Origin: Acanthamoeba castellanii str. Neff
Lineage: Eukaryota > Discosea > Longamoebia > Acanthamoebidae
Reading direction: 5' to 3'
Assembly (NCBI RefSeq): GCF_000313135.1
Contig: NW_004457640.1
Location: 17,514-76,729, forward strand
DNA length: 59,216 nt
The stretch's first letter is position 1. Each line of letters starts with the position of its first letter. Below, piece after piece: positions 41,974 to 53,236 of this stretch. A model generated the notes under the pieces. It saw only the letters and a list, made by a program, of their open reading frames with translations. It did no database searches and had not been told where the DNA came from. The position numbers and the translations under genes are program-made.

Positions 41974-43243
41974 ATGCAGCTCAACCACCTACCGAAGAGG
42001 AAATTCGATGACTACACATCCAGCGCCTACCCACCACACCCACAAGGTTCCCAGCCCTCTTCACGTCTTTGCGTAGGATGGCGCGATTGGGGCAACAGCG
42101 TATTGCGTTGTTATTGTTATTCGTGTTGTTGTTTCATGCGCAGCTGTTGCGCACGCGTGTTGAGCTCTTCTCTCCTGATCGACTGGCCTAACGTTGGTTG
42201 TGTTATTTGACACGCGTGCTGTACGGCCTACAGACGCACAGGCCGGTCTCATGGTCTCGCCGAGCCACTACGCCCAGCTCACAAGCCTAGCACAGCAGCA
42301 TCAACTACAGCCCTCGCCGCAGCCACTACATTCTCTCCACCCACTGCCCCAGCAGCATTCTCTCGCCCCTTCGCACAGCTACCCCGAGACGCAGGACCTG
42401 CAGCCTCCACAACGTACGTAGTAGTGCTCATGTGTCTCGCAGTTGCTGCTGCCCGCTGTAGCCATTGCCGCTGACCCCGCGGTGTGCGATTGTGTAGCGC
42501 CTGTGGCGGGCAAGGCGAAGAAGCCGAGGAAGAAGAGGGAGAAGGCGCCGCGGAAGGAGAGGAAGAAGAAGAAGGAAGAGGAAGAGGCCAAGCCCAAAGT
42601 GCCGTTCCGAGGTTCGCGGTTCGAGCTGTGGCTGGAGACGCGGTTCGAGGAGGAGCTGCTCAAGCTGCTCGAGGTGCCCTTTCTCGAGCTCTCGGCCAAC
42701 CTCCTCAACGGTGCGTCGTGGGCCATGACGCGGTCGGCCGAGGAGCGGATCTACAAGGACAAGTGGCGAAAGCGGTACCACGTCTACTCGGCAGCGGTGG
42801 GCGACCTCGTGGCGGACGCGTTCAACTTCCACATCCGCACCAAGAACCTCGACACGGGCGAGTACAACAAGCTGCCCTTCATCACGCCCGACAAGGCCCT
42901 CTCCTCGCAGCTCTCGTCCTACAGCAGCTACCTCTCCCTTCTCGGCGGTGCGCGCATCAACCCCGGCGAGGACCACAGCGGCTACCCGCCGGGCGAGCTC
43001 GCGGGCGAGGACGCCTGCACGCTCTACGAGGGCTCTGACGTGTCGTTCGTACTCGTGGGCCACCTGGCCGGCCCCAACCCAGCAGCAGCGAACCCGGCCG
43101 CCGCTGCTGCTGGAACTGGCAGCCTCCACCTTGGCTTTGCTCCGGCGGCCGACGGCCACCAGCAGTCCGCCGCTACGCTCCAAGCGGCGTACACGCAGGC
43201 GCATCACCTCCAACACGTCCCCACCGACGGCAATCATCCGTAA
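41974..43243 (+). CDS. Basic nuclear-type protein of unknown function
   Basis: Three exons join in phase: 41974-42046, 42234-42413 and 42498-43243, ending TAA (332 residues). It starts MQLNHLPKRKFDDYTSSAYP. Residues about 25-80 are rich in Gln, Pro, Ser and His. A strongly basic Lys/Arg/Glu tract follows (AKKPRKKREKAPRKERKKKK), a likely nuclear localisation signal. The folded-looking part begins FELWLETRFEEELLKLLEVP and continues NLLNGASWAMTRSAEERIYK and YHVYSAAVGDLVADAFNFHI. The C-terminus is Ala/His/Gln-rich. The region suggests a chromatin or transcription protein, but I recognise no domain. It lies 224 bp before the DP gene on the same strand; GTAAGT overlapping its stop codon could be misread as a donor joining the two. 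Confidence 0.55.
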
Positions 43244-43466
43244 GTGGTCGTCTGATGTAACCATAGCTCTCTCTTCCCTCCGGTCTCTCTCAACGCGACT
43301 ACCTCCGCTCGCGTTCCTGGTGGAGGCATCCTCTTCGGTTGACGCCTCACCACCTTCTCTTGTACATGAAGCTCCCACATAAAAATTGCCCCTTGGCACA
43401 CGTCGGCGTGACACGGCACAGAAAAGGCGGGAAAAGTAGGGCCAGGACTCGCGAAATAACAGAGAG

Positions 43467-45109
43467 ATGGAATCGCAGACTGGCGAGTGGGCTGAACCGC
43501 TCGATGCGCCATTTGATGGTAATGCCCTTAGGGAGTGATCGTACGCAATTTCTAACGCATTACTGATCAGGCCCCGCACCAGCCCGGCCCGAATCTTTCA
43601 GCTTTGGTGGTGCCGCTACTCCGTGGGCTCCCTTCGCTCAGCTCGCTGAGGGCGCCAAGCAAACGCCAGATGGCTTGCATAATGAATTTCTGCAGTTTTG
43701 TCGCGAATCAGGGATCGAAGACATCGCCAAGCATTCGGGAATCGTGCAAAATGGCGAGCTGCCCGTATTCAAGGCCTACTCCTCCACGACCGGTACCTCC
43801 CATCATTGCGGGCTCGGTGCGCTTCGCCTGGTGCTCACCTTCCACCCCGCCGTGTAGTGCCTCCCGCGTTGATGCCTCTGCCGACAGAGCCCCCCACCAC
43901 AGCAAGCCCGTTCCAGGCGCCTTCCCTGGCCGACGACGCGCTGATGACGATGAAGCGCAAGGAGCCCTCCACACCACCAGGACCCGTCGCGCTCGCCACA
44001 ACCACCAGCTCGGCCGAGGTCGCGTCCTCTCCCCCCGCCGGCTCGAGGAAGAAGCGACGCACGCAGAACCGGGGCGCCAAGAACAAGGGCCTGCGGCACT
44101 TCAGCCTCAAAGTGTGCGAGAAGGTCCAGTCCAAGCGGGTGACCACCTACAACGAGGTGAGCCCTCCCCATTCCCCTCTTTTATATCGACCGCCGTCGTG
44201 TGCCAGCGACGATGCCGGACTGCGACTGACTCGCGCCTTACACTACACGGACGCGGCGACCAGGTGGCCGACGAGCTGGTGACCGAGTTGCAGATGCTCG
44301 CAGCGGCGGGCCAGGCGGAGGGAATGGGCAATAACGTACGCACGCCGCTTTCACACTCGCCTTGTCTCTGATTGCACCGGGCGCCTTACAGTCATCATCA
44401 CAGAAAAACATACGGCGGCGTGTCTACGATGCGCTGAACGTGCTCATGGCGATGGACATCATCACCAAGGAGAAGAAGGAAATACGATGGGTGGGCCTGC
44501 CCACCCACTCCAAGCAGGACCTGCACAAGCTCGAGGTGCGCCTCGTCTCGAAGCCCATCGCCGTTGTTCGCGTTGGTCACTTACCACCATAGCACGCGTG
44601 CCTTCAATTATAGTCCGACCAGGAGGCACGCCTTGAGCGGATTCGCAAGAAGTCGGACCACCTGGAAGAGCTCGTGTCGCAGGTGCGGGACACGTGACGA
44701 TCATCGCCTGTCCCTATAGAACGCGCACGAGCTTCGACGGACTGACACTCTTCCCCCCCCCCTGCAGCAACGCTCGTACGCGAATCTGCTGGCGCGGAAC
44801 AGCAAGGCCGACCCCGGCCACATGGCGGACGCGAGCGCCAAGATCCACCTGCCGTTCATCCTCGTCAACACGCGCAACACGACCGAGATCGAGTGCGAGA
44901 TGGCCGAGGACCACTCCGAATACTTCTTCAACTTCAGCGCGCCCTTCGAGATCCACGACGACACCGAGGTGCTCAAGCGCGCCGGCATGGACCGCGAACA
45001 GCCCGGCACACCCTCCCACACCGTGGCGCCCATCCGGCTCTCCGTCACCTCTCCGCACACAACCGCCACCGCCAGCACACTGCCCCGTCCGCCCATGCCC
45101 TTCACATAA
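43467..45109 (+). CDS. TFDP: DP subunit of the E2F/DP transcription factor
   Basis: Dimerises with E2F to bind cell-cycle promoters. Seven exons join in phase to 399 residues: 43467-43518, 43571-43792, 43858-44156, 44264-44335, 44392-44535, 44614-44682 and 44768-45109. After an unconserved N-terminal region with a basic patch ([20 protein letters not shown]), the winged-helix DNA-binding domain runs through [28 protein letters not shown] and [20 protein letters not shown], with the RRRVYD motif that contacts the E2F site, then [12 protein letters not shown]. The dimerisation coiled coil ([16 protein letters not shown], then [11 protein letters not shown]) and the DP C-terminal domain ([28 protein letters not shown]) follow. 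All hallmarks are of DP rather than E2F. Confidence 0.93.
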
Positions 45110-45231
45110 CATAACACAAAAACACACCCCTTTCACTCTTATCGCGCGCGTTTGCTTCGAGAACGTGATTGTATTCGTACCAACCAACCAGCCAGCCAGC
45201 CAGCCAACAAAGAAACGTTTGCCTTCACGCA

Positions 45232-47478
45232 TCACGAGGAGGAGTTGTGGTGGTGGGGCGACGCGTAGAACTGGTTCTGCCAGGAGGCCTGCGCGCCCGG
45301 CGGGTACATGGGCGGGCCTCCGGGGTAGGCCTGCGGCGGCATCGGGAGGGGCATCGGCAGCGGCATGGCCTGGGGCTGCGCCTGGCCCTGGGTCTGGCCC
45401 GGTGCGGCGGGCATCGGCATCGGCATCGGCATCGGCATGGGCTGTGCCCCGGGGTAGGCCATGTGGCCGTAGGGCGTCCCGTACGGCACGAGCGAGGGCA
45501 GCTGCTGCTGCGGCGGCAAGTAGGCCTGCTGCCCGTGACTCGCCGCGCCGTAGGCCGGGTTGCTCATGACGTGGTCCACCAAATGCGACGGACGCTGCAG
45601 CGGCGTGTACTCCCCGGGCGCGTGGTGGCCACCACCGCCCGCCGCTGCCGCGGGAGCGTAGGGCATGCCATGGGCCATGGGCGGCGCCGGTCCACGAGAC
45701 CAGCCGCCGCCCGCGTAGCCGCCCCTGTTGGCGGCCCTTCGCCGGCCGCGCTCGCCCCTTCCTCGCCCTGCGGGGGCAGACGAGGTGTGGTGGGCCGGCG
45801 CGCCAGTGCGGAGGGCCATCTCCGCGTTGCCCTCCCATTCCTGCGTCTCTGCGTGCGCCTGCCGCCGCTTGTCCTGCAGCTTCCTGCATTACGGCGTGGC
45901 CCAGTCGCGCTGTGAGCAGAACAACAAAGAAGAGCGCGCATGCGAGGGGGGGGGCACACGCACTTCTTCCGCTGTCGGCGGTGGAGGGCCTCCTGCTCGT
46001 CATCGGAGAACTCCAGCTCCTGGCGACCCACAAGCCACGCCCATCAGTCATCATCGGGTTACCCGCGCACGACACGCACGACACGATGAGGGGGAGCACG
46101 CACGTCCTCGGGCGGCTCCTCGTCGTGTTCGCCAGAGGCGTCGGAGCCGCGGGTGTAGATGATGGTCGGCTGCACGAAGCAGGAGGCCTGAGGCACGTAG
46201 TAGACCGGCGTGCCGCGGGTCAGGAGGGCCTCGCGGCCCTGCGCCCGGAGCCGCTCGACGTGGGCGTTGAGCACCGCGTAGTAGGGCTTCTTGACCGGGC
46301 CGAACACCTCGTGGACCCGGCCCAGCGGCGTGCGGTCGTCGAAGCACAGCGCGTTGTCGATGTCGAGCGTCTGCCGCGCGGGGTCGGCCGCCACCACGAG
46401 GAAGCCCTCCACCATGCCCTCCACCGCGCCCGCCAGCTCCAGCGCGGCCTCGGCCGGGATCACCACCTCCTCCTCCACCGCCTGCGGCGCCTGCGTCGAC
46501 GCGTCAGCCAAACGCAAAACGAAACGAAACGAAACGCAAAACGCGAAACACGAAACACAAAGCACAAAAGAATCGAATTGTTGTTGAGACGCGTACGAGT
46601 TCGTGCTTGGTGCGGGGGATGTCGCTGGCCTCGAAGGGCAGCCGTGCGCCGCCCTTGCCCGAGCTGCCGCGCTCCTCGTTGTCGTCGGCCGCGCCGCCGC
46701 CTCCCACGATGGCCGCCTCCTCTTCGTCGTCCGAGTCGTCGTCATCGTCCTCGTCGTCCTCCTCTTCGACGTGGGGCAGGAGCGCGTCGGGGTGCTGGTG
46801 CACCGGACGCACCGCCCCGGAGAGCGCCCACGCGGGCACCTCGGCCGCCATGGCCGCCGCCTGCAGGTCGTCCTTCACCACTTCTTCTTCTTCTTCATCG
46901 TCGTCTTCTTCCTCTTCGTCCATCACCTCCCGGCCGCCGCCGCCGCCGTGCAGCAGCGCCTGAGGCGGTGGTGGCCCGGCAGCTGCCGATGTGAATGCCG
47001 AGGAGGGCACGGCCGCCGCCGCCGCTGCGAGTGGCGGTGCAGCTGCCAGGGCGTGCTGCTGCTGCTGCTGTGGGGTGCTGCTGACCGCGGTGCTGAGGGA
47101 GGTCGACGCCGCCGCGCCCATGAAGGGCTCCTCATCCATGGCCGAGCCCAGCGGCGTCGTCGGCGCCGTGGTGGTGGTGGTGGTGGTGGACGGCAGTGGA
47201 GTGGCGGGGAAGGAGGAAGCGGGGGCACCGGCACCAGCCTCGACACCAGCCGTGGCCGTGGTGGCCGTGGCGAAGGCGAAGGCGGCGGGTGGGAGGTCGT
47301 CGAGCAGCATGACGGCGCCCGTGGCGGCGGCGGCGGTGGAGGAGGAGGGTACGGGGGCGGACTCCAGAACGGCCGCAGGGACGGGGGCGGGCGAGTCCTC
47401 GAGATCCATGGCTCCTCCGGCGGAATGGTCCCCGACTGCCACCGGGGTGGTGTGCTGCTGCTGTGGGTCGCCTTCCAT
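45232..47478 (-). CDS. NAF1: H/ACA snoRNP assembly factor NAF1
   Basis: Holds dyskerin/Cbf5 during H/ACA RNP biogenesis before Gar1 replaces it. ATG 47478-47476. The first exon (to about 46600) encodes a low-complexity Ala/Pro/Thr region with runs of Gln and Thr, followed by long acidic Glu/Asp blocks (about 46700-46920). The next exons give the Gar1/Naf1 core (DNALCFDDRTPLGRVHEVFG, then PVKKPYYAVLNA) with the typical Gly-Arg-Val and Gly-Pro-Val-Lys positions. VGRQELEFSDDEQE is the conserved Naf1 acidic linker. The C-terminus is rich in Arg-Gly, Met-Pro and Gln, ending HHHNSSS at TGA 45234-45232. The hexanucleotide array at about 45413-45440 encodes a Met-Pro repeat. Divergent from VPS26C. 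Confidence 0.85.
45413..45442 (-). repeat. Coding hexanucleotide repeat (Met-Pro)n in NAF1
   Basis: About five GCATCG units on the + strand translate on the minus strand as alternating Met-Pro in the NAF1 C-terminal tail. Likely length-variable. Confidence 0.75.
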
Positions 47479-47728
47479 GGTTGCCCTTTGCTTCTTCTTC
47501 TTCTTCTTCGGGTGGCGCGGAGGAGATGGAAGGAGGGAAAGATGTCTTGTGAGAAGCCGCCCGGAACCAGAAAGGCCAAATACTCCGCAGGCCGCACATG
47601 TCCGCACGCCATCTGTGTCGGCAGTCGACAAAAGAGAGGAAAAGAAATAAATATTGATTAACTTGGATTTTCTGTCGACAACAGAAAAAGAACAAGAGAG
47701 ATCGCTGGGGCGAGAGTAGGGGAGGGAG

Positions 47729-49618
47729 ATGACGACGCTGGAGATCACTCTCGACCGCTTCGACCGCAAATACCGACCAGGCGTACGTGGGCACTTTGCC
47801 ACCCCTTTCTGACCGGAAGAAGATGAAGTAATCATCTGTCCCTGTTTGTACTACTCGCGACGTGGTGTCGGGGCGACCCGCCCGTGTAGGACGTGGTGAC
47901 GGGGAAGGTGGAGGTGGTATGCGAGAAGGAGGGCGAACAACACACAGGCGTGACGCTGGGCGTGGAGGGCCTGGTCTCGCTCGACCCGGGCGGCCTGCGA
48001 CTCGGCAGCGCTGCTCGCACCACCCAGAACCTCGTCCAAACGCACCAGCTCGCGCCCGGCGGCAAACTATACGCACCCCCTCCTCTCTGTTTCCTTTGGG
48101 CCCACTTCTTTTTCTGGCTGCCCAGTGATCGTAGCGGCTCAGCACCACCGCACAGTGGGTGGAGCGAGGGCACCGAGCTTACCTCCTCCACCGTTGGTCT
48201 TGGTGGTGTTGTGTGGGCGGTGGACAGGCACTGTCAAGGGCATGAACGAGTTCCCGTTCCAGGTTCAGCTGAAGGCGCTCACGGGCCAGGAGCTCTTCGA
48301 GACCTTCCACGGGCTGGCCATCTCCATCAAATACTACCTCAGGCACCACCACCACTTCTGACCACCATCACCACCATCATGCACCACCACCACCGCGGGG
48401 CTAACGGGCGGCCTGCCGTGTGCGCGTAGGGCGACGTACACGCCGACGGGCTTCCTGGCACGGAAGATGCAGAAGGAGGCCGAGTTTGTGATCCACGTCG
48501 ACGTAACGCCCCCGCCTCGCCTCTCGTGACGGACCGCCTCCGGAGCCGTAGCTAACCGCACCACCACTCACTCATTGATTGCGTGTCCACGCGCGCAGAC
48601 GTTGGAGGAGGTGCCACAACCGCGAGAGGTGTCCATCCTGCTGAGCTCCAACGAATCCAGCCAATTCAAGCAGGTGCTCGCCCTCCTTCTCTTCTTCTTC
48701 TTCTTCTTCTGATGGAATCGTCGGCCTCGCTTCGGGGTGGTGCCAATGGTGGAGATGGTGGTGGTGGCGGAGGAATGCGATCATGATGCGCGCCTGATTT
48801 ATGGACTATCTCTCTCTTTCATGTACAGCATAATTGATCGCTAACTACTTTTTAAATTCCTTGTGGTCCCCACAGGGCAAGGGCGCGACGAGCGATGAGG
48901 AGTTCTCCGCCAGGGGCAAGTTCCTGACCACGACGTGCCACGTCAACAAACCCCTCTCGGGGGAACTCACCGTGGAGGTGCGCCCGCATCTTGGCCAAGA
49001 CCCAAAGGTCCACCAAGGAGCATGGGCCGCCTTGGACAAGTGCGCTGACACTGTCGGGTGCGTGCGTGCAGACGACGGTCGGGTGGGCGATTGACCACGC
49101 ATCGCTCCACCTGATGCGAATTGAAACGGTGGCCAAAGAGGGCGGCGGCTTCAACAAGCAGGGTACCCTGCCCTCCCATCTCCACCCCCTGGTTCCCCCC
49201 CTCCGCGCCCATGGCTTCGAGAGCCTCTGACGCCCACAGCCCTCCCCAACGATTGCTCATTGCTTGGGGGGGGGCGTGTGTGTGCGTGCGTGCTGGCCAG
49301 TATCGGAGATCCAAACGACGCAGCTGGTGGACGGGTATATACCGGACAGGCTGGCGGTGCCGATCTATCTGGTCTTCCCGCGACTCTTTACGTGCCCGTC
49401 CCTCCACGCCGCCAACTTCAAGATCGAGTTTTCCGTCACCCTGCAGGTCACCCTCAAAGGTACCTTGCAAGCAAAACAGAGCAGAGCTCCCCCTCTTTCT
49501 CTGCACATCAACACCCACTCACCGCACTCTCTTTCTCTTTCTCTCTCCTCTCTCCGCGGCCATGGCAGGCGGGCACGTGCTGAAGAAGGACTTCCCGCTG
49601 CTGCTGGTGCGAAAGTAA
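47729..49618 (+). CDS. VPS26C: VPS26C (DSCR3), Retriever complex subunit
   Basis: Arrestin-fold subunit of Retriever, which recycles endosomal cargo. ATG 47729 gives MTTLEITLDRFDRKYRPG, then DVVTGKVEVVCEKEGEQHTG and VTLGVEGLVSL, the first arrestin-like sandwich. Later exons give GMNEFPFQVQL and GLAISIKYYLR (the conserved Ile-Lys-Tyr-x-x-Arg), ATYTPTGFLARKMQKEAEFV, and CHVNKPLSGELTVE. The last part, EIQTTQLVDGYIPDRLAVPI followed by YLVFPRLFTCPSL, is the signature that separates VPS26C from VPS26A/B. It ends KKDFPLLLVRK at TAA 49616-49618. About eight short introns. Start codons of NAF1 and VPS26C are 250 bp apart. Confidence 0.9.
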
Positions 49619-50319
49619 AGGGCCAGACGTGCATGCGGCCGGCGATGGCCGGGTGGGCATCATCATATTGCCGCCTATCTTGCGAGAGGTCTGACCAATC
49701 CGCCACACGGCTTCAAGCACACACACACATACATGCAGTCCCCCCCATTCCCCGGCATTACCACAGATGCTCCACTGTCGCTGACGCCGGCTTTAGACCG
49801 GTTCTGCGGCCGCAGATGGGTTGTGCTATATACGAATATAATATTCTCTTCGCAATAGCGTCACATGGTGGCCGAGCCCATCTTACTCCCTCCGACGCCT
49901 GATTGGTCACAAGGGATGTTGCTAGACGCTCGGTTGGCTGTGCAATGCAGCGTCTCCGTGAAATTTCCCGCCGAAAAGCTCACCCCTCGACCAGGAGGGG
50001 AGCACTCTTCATCGAAGGCCGGCACGAGGGGGAAGGGCGTGCAGTTCTCTGGTTGTTTTCGCCCGCTCGCTCAGCACGAGGGCGTCATGACGTCCAGAAC
50101 GAAGGGGCGGCTCTTCTTCATAATGGACCACATGGTCAAGCTATTCTTCTCCGACCTCGTGCATAGAACAAGCGGCCCAGCCACGAAGATTCAACAGTAC
50201 AGCCGTAGTGCCACCCACGACGTCAACGCCGCCACTCTCTGCACTTCCACAGATTTCCTCCACAACATTAACATCTCCACCTCTGACAAATCGATTACAC
50301 AACCCCTCCCGCACATACC
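49619..50319. other. Intergenic region upstream of the C2-domain gene
   Basis: About 700 bp. Two CCAAT-type boxes occur at about 49900-49908 (GATTGGTCAC) and about 49932-49938 (GGTTGGCTG), preceded by a TATA-like AT stretch (about 49828-49850). Several open frames exist, but none looks like a conserved protein. The region probably holds the promoter and 5' leader of the gene starting at 50320. Confidence 0.4.
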
Positions 50320-53147
50320 ATGGAACTTCGCTTCGAGAAGAAGCAGGCCAGCACCAGCAGCAAGACGGCCAGCAGCAACAGCGTCGTGGCGCAGCGCTCG
50401 CTCAGCGGTGGGCATCGGCGTGTCGGTCGATGGGCCTCGCTGCGGCGCCACAAGCTCCACCCCGACGACGACGACGTTGAAGACGACGACGAGCTCGTGA
50501 TGCACGTACCAGGCGGCCAGCGCGGCGGCGCCATCCACGGAAGCTTGCGGCACTTCAAGTCCATCCCCTCCAACTCGCCATCGCCAGCTTCGCGAACCGC
50601 GCGTAGCGACAAGGTGAAGAAGATGAAGAACGACCCGCCCGAGGCCAAGGTGGACAAACGAGCCAAGCCCAACAAGACAACGAAGAAGGCCAGCAAGACG
50701 AAGAAGGCCAAGGAGGCCGAGACCGAGACCGAGGACGAGGAGCCCACCCGAGTACGAGTCGTGCGGGCCTTCGGCCTCTCGCGTAGCGGCAAGCACAAGG
50801 TGTCGTCCGACCTGGTACCGCCCAGCAGCACCAGCGGCAGCCACAGCAGCATCGGCAGCAGCAGAGACCAGGAGCGAGCCGCGCCCTACTACTGCGTGGT
50901 GCAGGTGGCGCCCGTGGAGATGAAGGGCCAGCCGCCCGTGCGCACCCCGCCCACCAAGAAAACGCCTCCCCTCCTACGCACCACCCTCGAGGGCCGCCTT
51001 TGCAACTACGTACGCACTGCTCGCCTTCTCTCTACACTTTTTTCTACTCTTGCGCGCGCGTGACTGACCTGGCGATCGGCGAGCAGGGCGGGCTGCGCGT
51101 GGAGGAGGTGGAGTGGGACCAGGTCGTGGAGATACCAAGCGATGGCCCCCAGGAGCTGATCGTCGAATTCCGGTACCGACCCCTTTGCTGTGCCAAAACC
51201 ACACACAATGCACAAGGCCTTTGGACGCTGGCGATGATGGCTTAACGCTTTATTCCACATGGTTGGTGGCGGCGGCGGCAGGGTGTATGCGCGTCGGAGG
51301 TACCTGCCAGATAGGCTGGTGGGGCGAGCCGAGCTCAGCTTGCGGGGCGGCCAACGCGCCCAGCCGCCGAACAAGCGCGCTGTACGCCAGCGCTTCCGCA
51401 CGCTCGTGCTGGAGAAGGGCGACGCCGAACCCCGCGCGCTGCTCGAGATCATCTTCGACCCGCCCCACAGCCAGCGCCCCGCCCCCGGCTCCCCCAAGCC
51501 GTACGCCCCCAATGCCCCCCCCCATTTCATTCTTTGGATTCCATCTCACCAAACAATGTCAGGGAGTGGCCATTCCTGTGTTCGGGCGTGGAGGCCGTGC
51601 GTCTGCTGGCCTACGGCCGCGGAGACATGCACCTCGAGCGGAGCTTCCTGGGCATGCTCCCGCCGGAGCTCGTGGAGCGGCTGTGCGAGCTGGTGGAGCG
51701 CAACACGGGCTTTGACCCGTTCCGCGACGGCGAGGCCACGCCCGCCGCGCAACGCGATCGCCAGTTCCTGGTCGACACCATGCGCCAGCGCGCCACGTCG
51801 GCCACCCACCGGTGGAAGGTGATGCGGGTGCGATCGGTGCCCGCCCACGCGCTCGCGCGTCAGTCCATGGGCGCCACGTCGGCATCGCCGTCGCGGTCTC
51901 TGTGCCTTCCCCAAAACGCACTGAGCCCCGCCCGCCCGCGCACGAGCTCGATGGACGTGCAGGCCACGCCCGACGAATCGAGCGGCAGCGTCGCCGCTGT
52001 CGTGGGGCCTCCTTCGCCTTTCCTCTCCCGCCCCGTGGTCTCTTCTTCCTCCTCCTCCTCTTCCGCAGCCACGCCGCACCGCTACACGAGCCTCTTCTTC
52101 TGGCACCCGCAGGACCTCGAAGACCCCGTCATCGTGCGCGGCAGCCGCCGAAAGGGCTACCTCACCTGCCGGGTACGTCGTAGCGGCCAACTGACGACCT
52201 AATCAATTGAATAATTTAGAATCCGACCCGATCCAATCAACTGACAACACGGACTCAGGCTGTCGAGGCGGGCAACGAGCACACGCTGACGGACAAGCAC
52301 ACGGTGTGCTACCTGCAGTCGACCTCGCGATCCGACCAGACCTTTATGATGCGCGAGTTCAAGGAGGCCACCCACAAGGCCTTTGTCTGGAATGAGGTGC
52401 GCACCCTTTGTGTCACACCGTGTGCGTGTGCGTGTGCGTGCGTGCGTGTGCGACTTTAGCTCGCGTGACCGGGTCTCACCCATTCCTCGTCGTTCACCCC
52501 ACTACCCCATCAGGACACGCTGGCGGACTACGTGCAGGCCATCGAGAAACGCCTGCAGACGGTGGCCATACTCGAGCAGCAGCGCCGCATGCTCATCGGC
52601 GGAGTTCCCGCTCTGGGCTGCACGTTCGCCATCTCCGTGCCAGGTGCCTTATCTGTTCAACCCCCCCCCATGTTTTATCTCGTGCTGCCTTGTGCTCGCC
52701 TCTTCGGCTGTTTGCGCTGCCTCCTGCTCCATGCTCCTCCTCCTCTGCTTACATCCTATGTATCTCTCTCCCACAGCTCGAGCTGTTCACACCGTGCACA
52801 AGCGGGGCCTGCGGGAGTACGAACTCGTCAGCGTGTGGTTTGTCGTCATCGATCGGTATGGAAACCGACACAGCTCAGAAAGAAACCGCCTCTCGTGCCC
52901 CTTTGCTCACCACCTTGCTATGGCTCTGCACCACTGTTGCAGGTCGTGCTTCCAGTTCCAGTTCACCACGTGCACGCAGAATCCCTCGCAGTCGCTGTGC
53001 GCGGCGCTGCTGGCCCACCGCAAGGTCGAGGAGTCCAACTTCATGTGGATGCTCCGCTCCTTCGGCTGGCGACACGAGGTCTACCCACCACGCAACAAGC
53101 AAGCCCCGCCCCCGCCGCAGGCCACCACCTCCTCATCATGTAGTTAG
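50320..53147 (+). CDS. Large protein with a C2-like domain, family unknown
   Basis: ATG 50320; about seven exons to TAG 53145-53147. The N-terminal part (about residues 1-180) is basic, with acidic and lysine tracts (DDDDVEDDDEL, TTKKASKTKKAK). A C2-like domain follows: YYCVVQVAPVEMKG, then GGLRVEEVEWDQVVEIPSDG, where WDQVVEI corresponds to the C2 strand W-x-E-x-F, then DRLVGRAELSLRG and LEKGDAEPRALLEIIFDPP. Beyond it are GVEAVRLLAYGRGDMHLERS and MLPPELVERLCELVER, a possible F-box-like helix pair. Ser-rich linkers and AVEAGNEHTLTDKHTVCYLQ follow, then a Cys/Phe-rich end (FQFQFTTCTQNPSQSL, WMLRSFGWRHEVYPP). Membrane or lipid association is plausible from the C2 domain. The overall family is not recognised. 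Confidence 0.55.
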
Positions 53148-53236
53148 TTGTCGAATCTCCACGCAGACGCAAACAACGTCGTGCTTTTTTCCACTCACAC
53201 AAAACACCACCACCACCACCTGTCCCCTCGCCCGGT

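Noticed and set aside
43238..43243. GTAAGT as a donor joining the basic protein to DP
   Set aside because: The frame ends at the overlapping TAA, and DP has its own ATG and phase-consistent first exon at 43467-43518.
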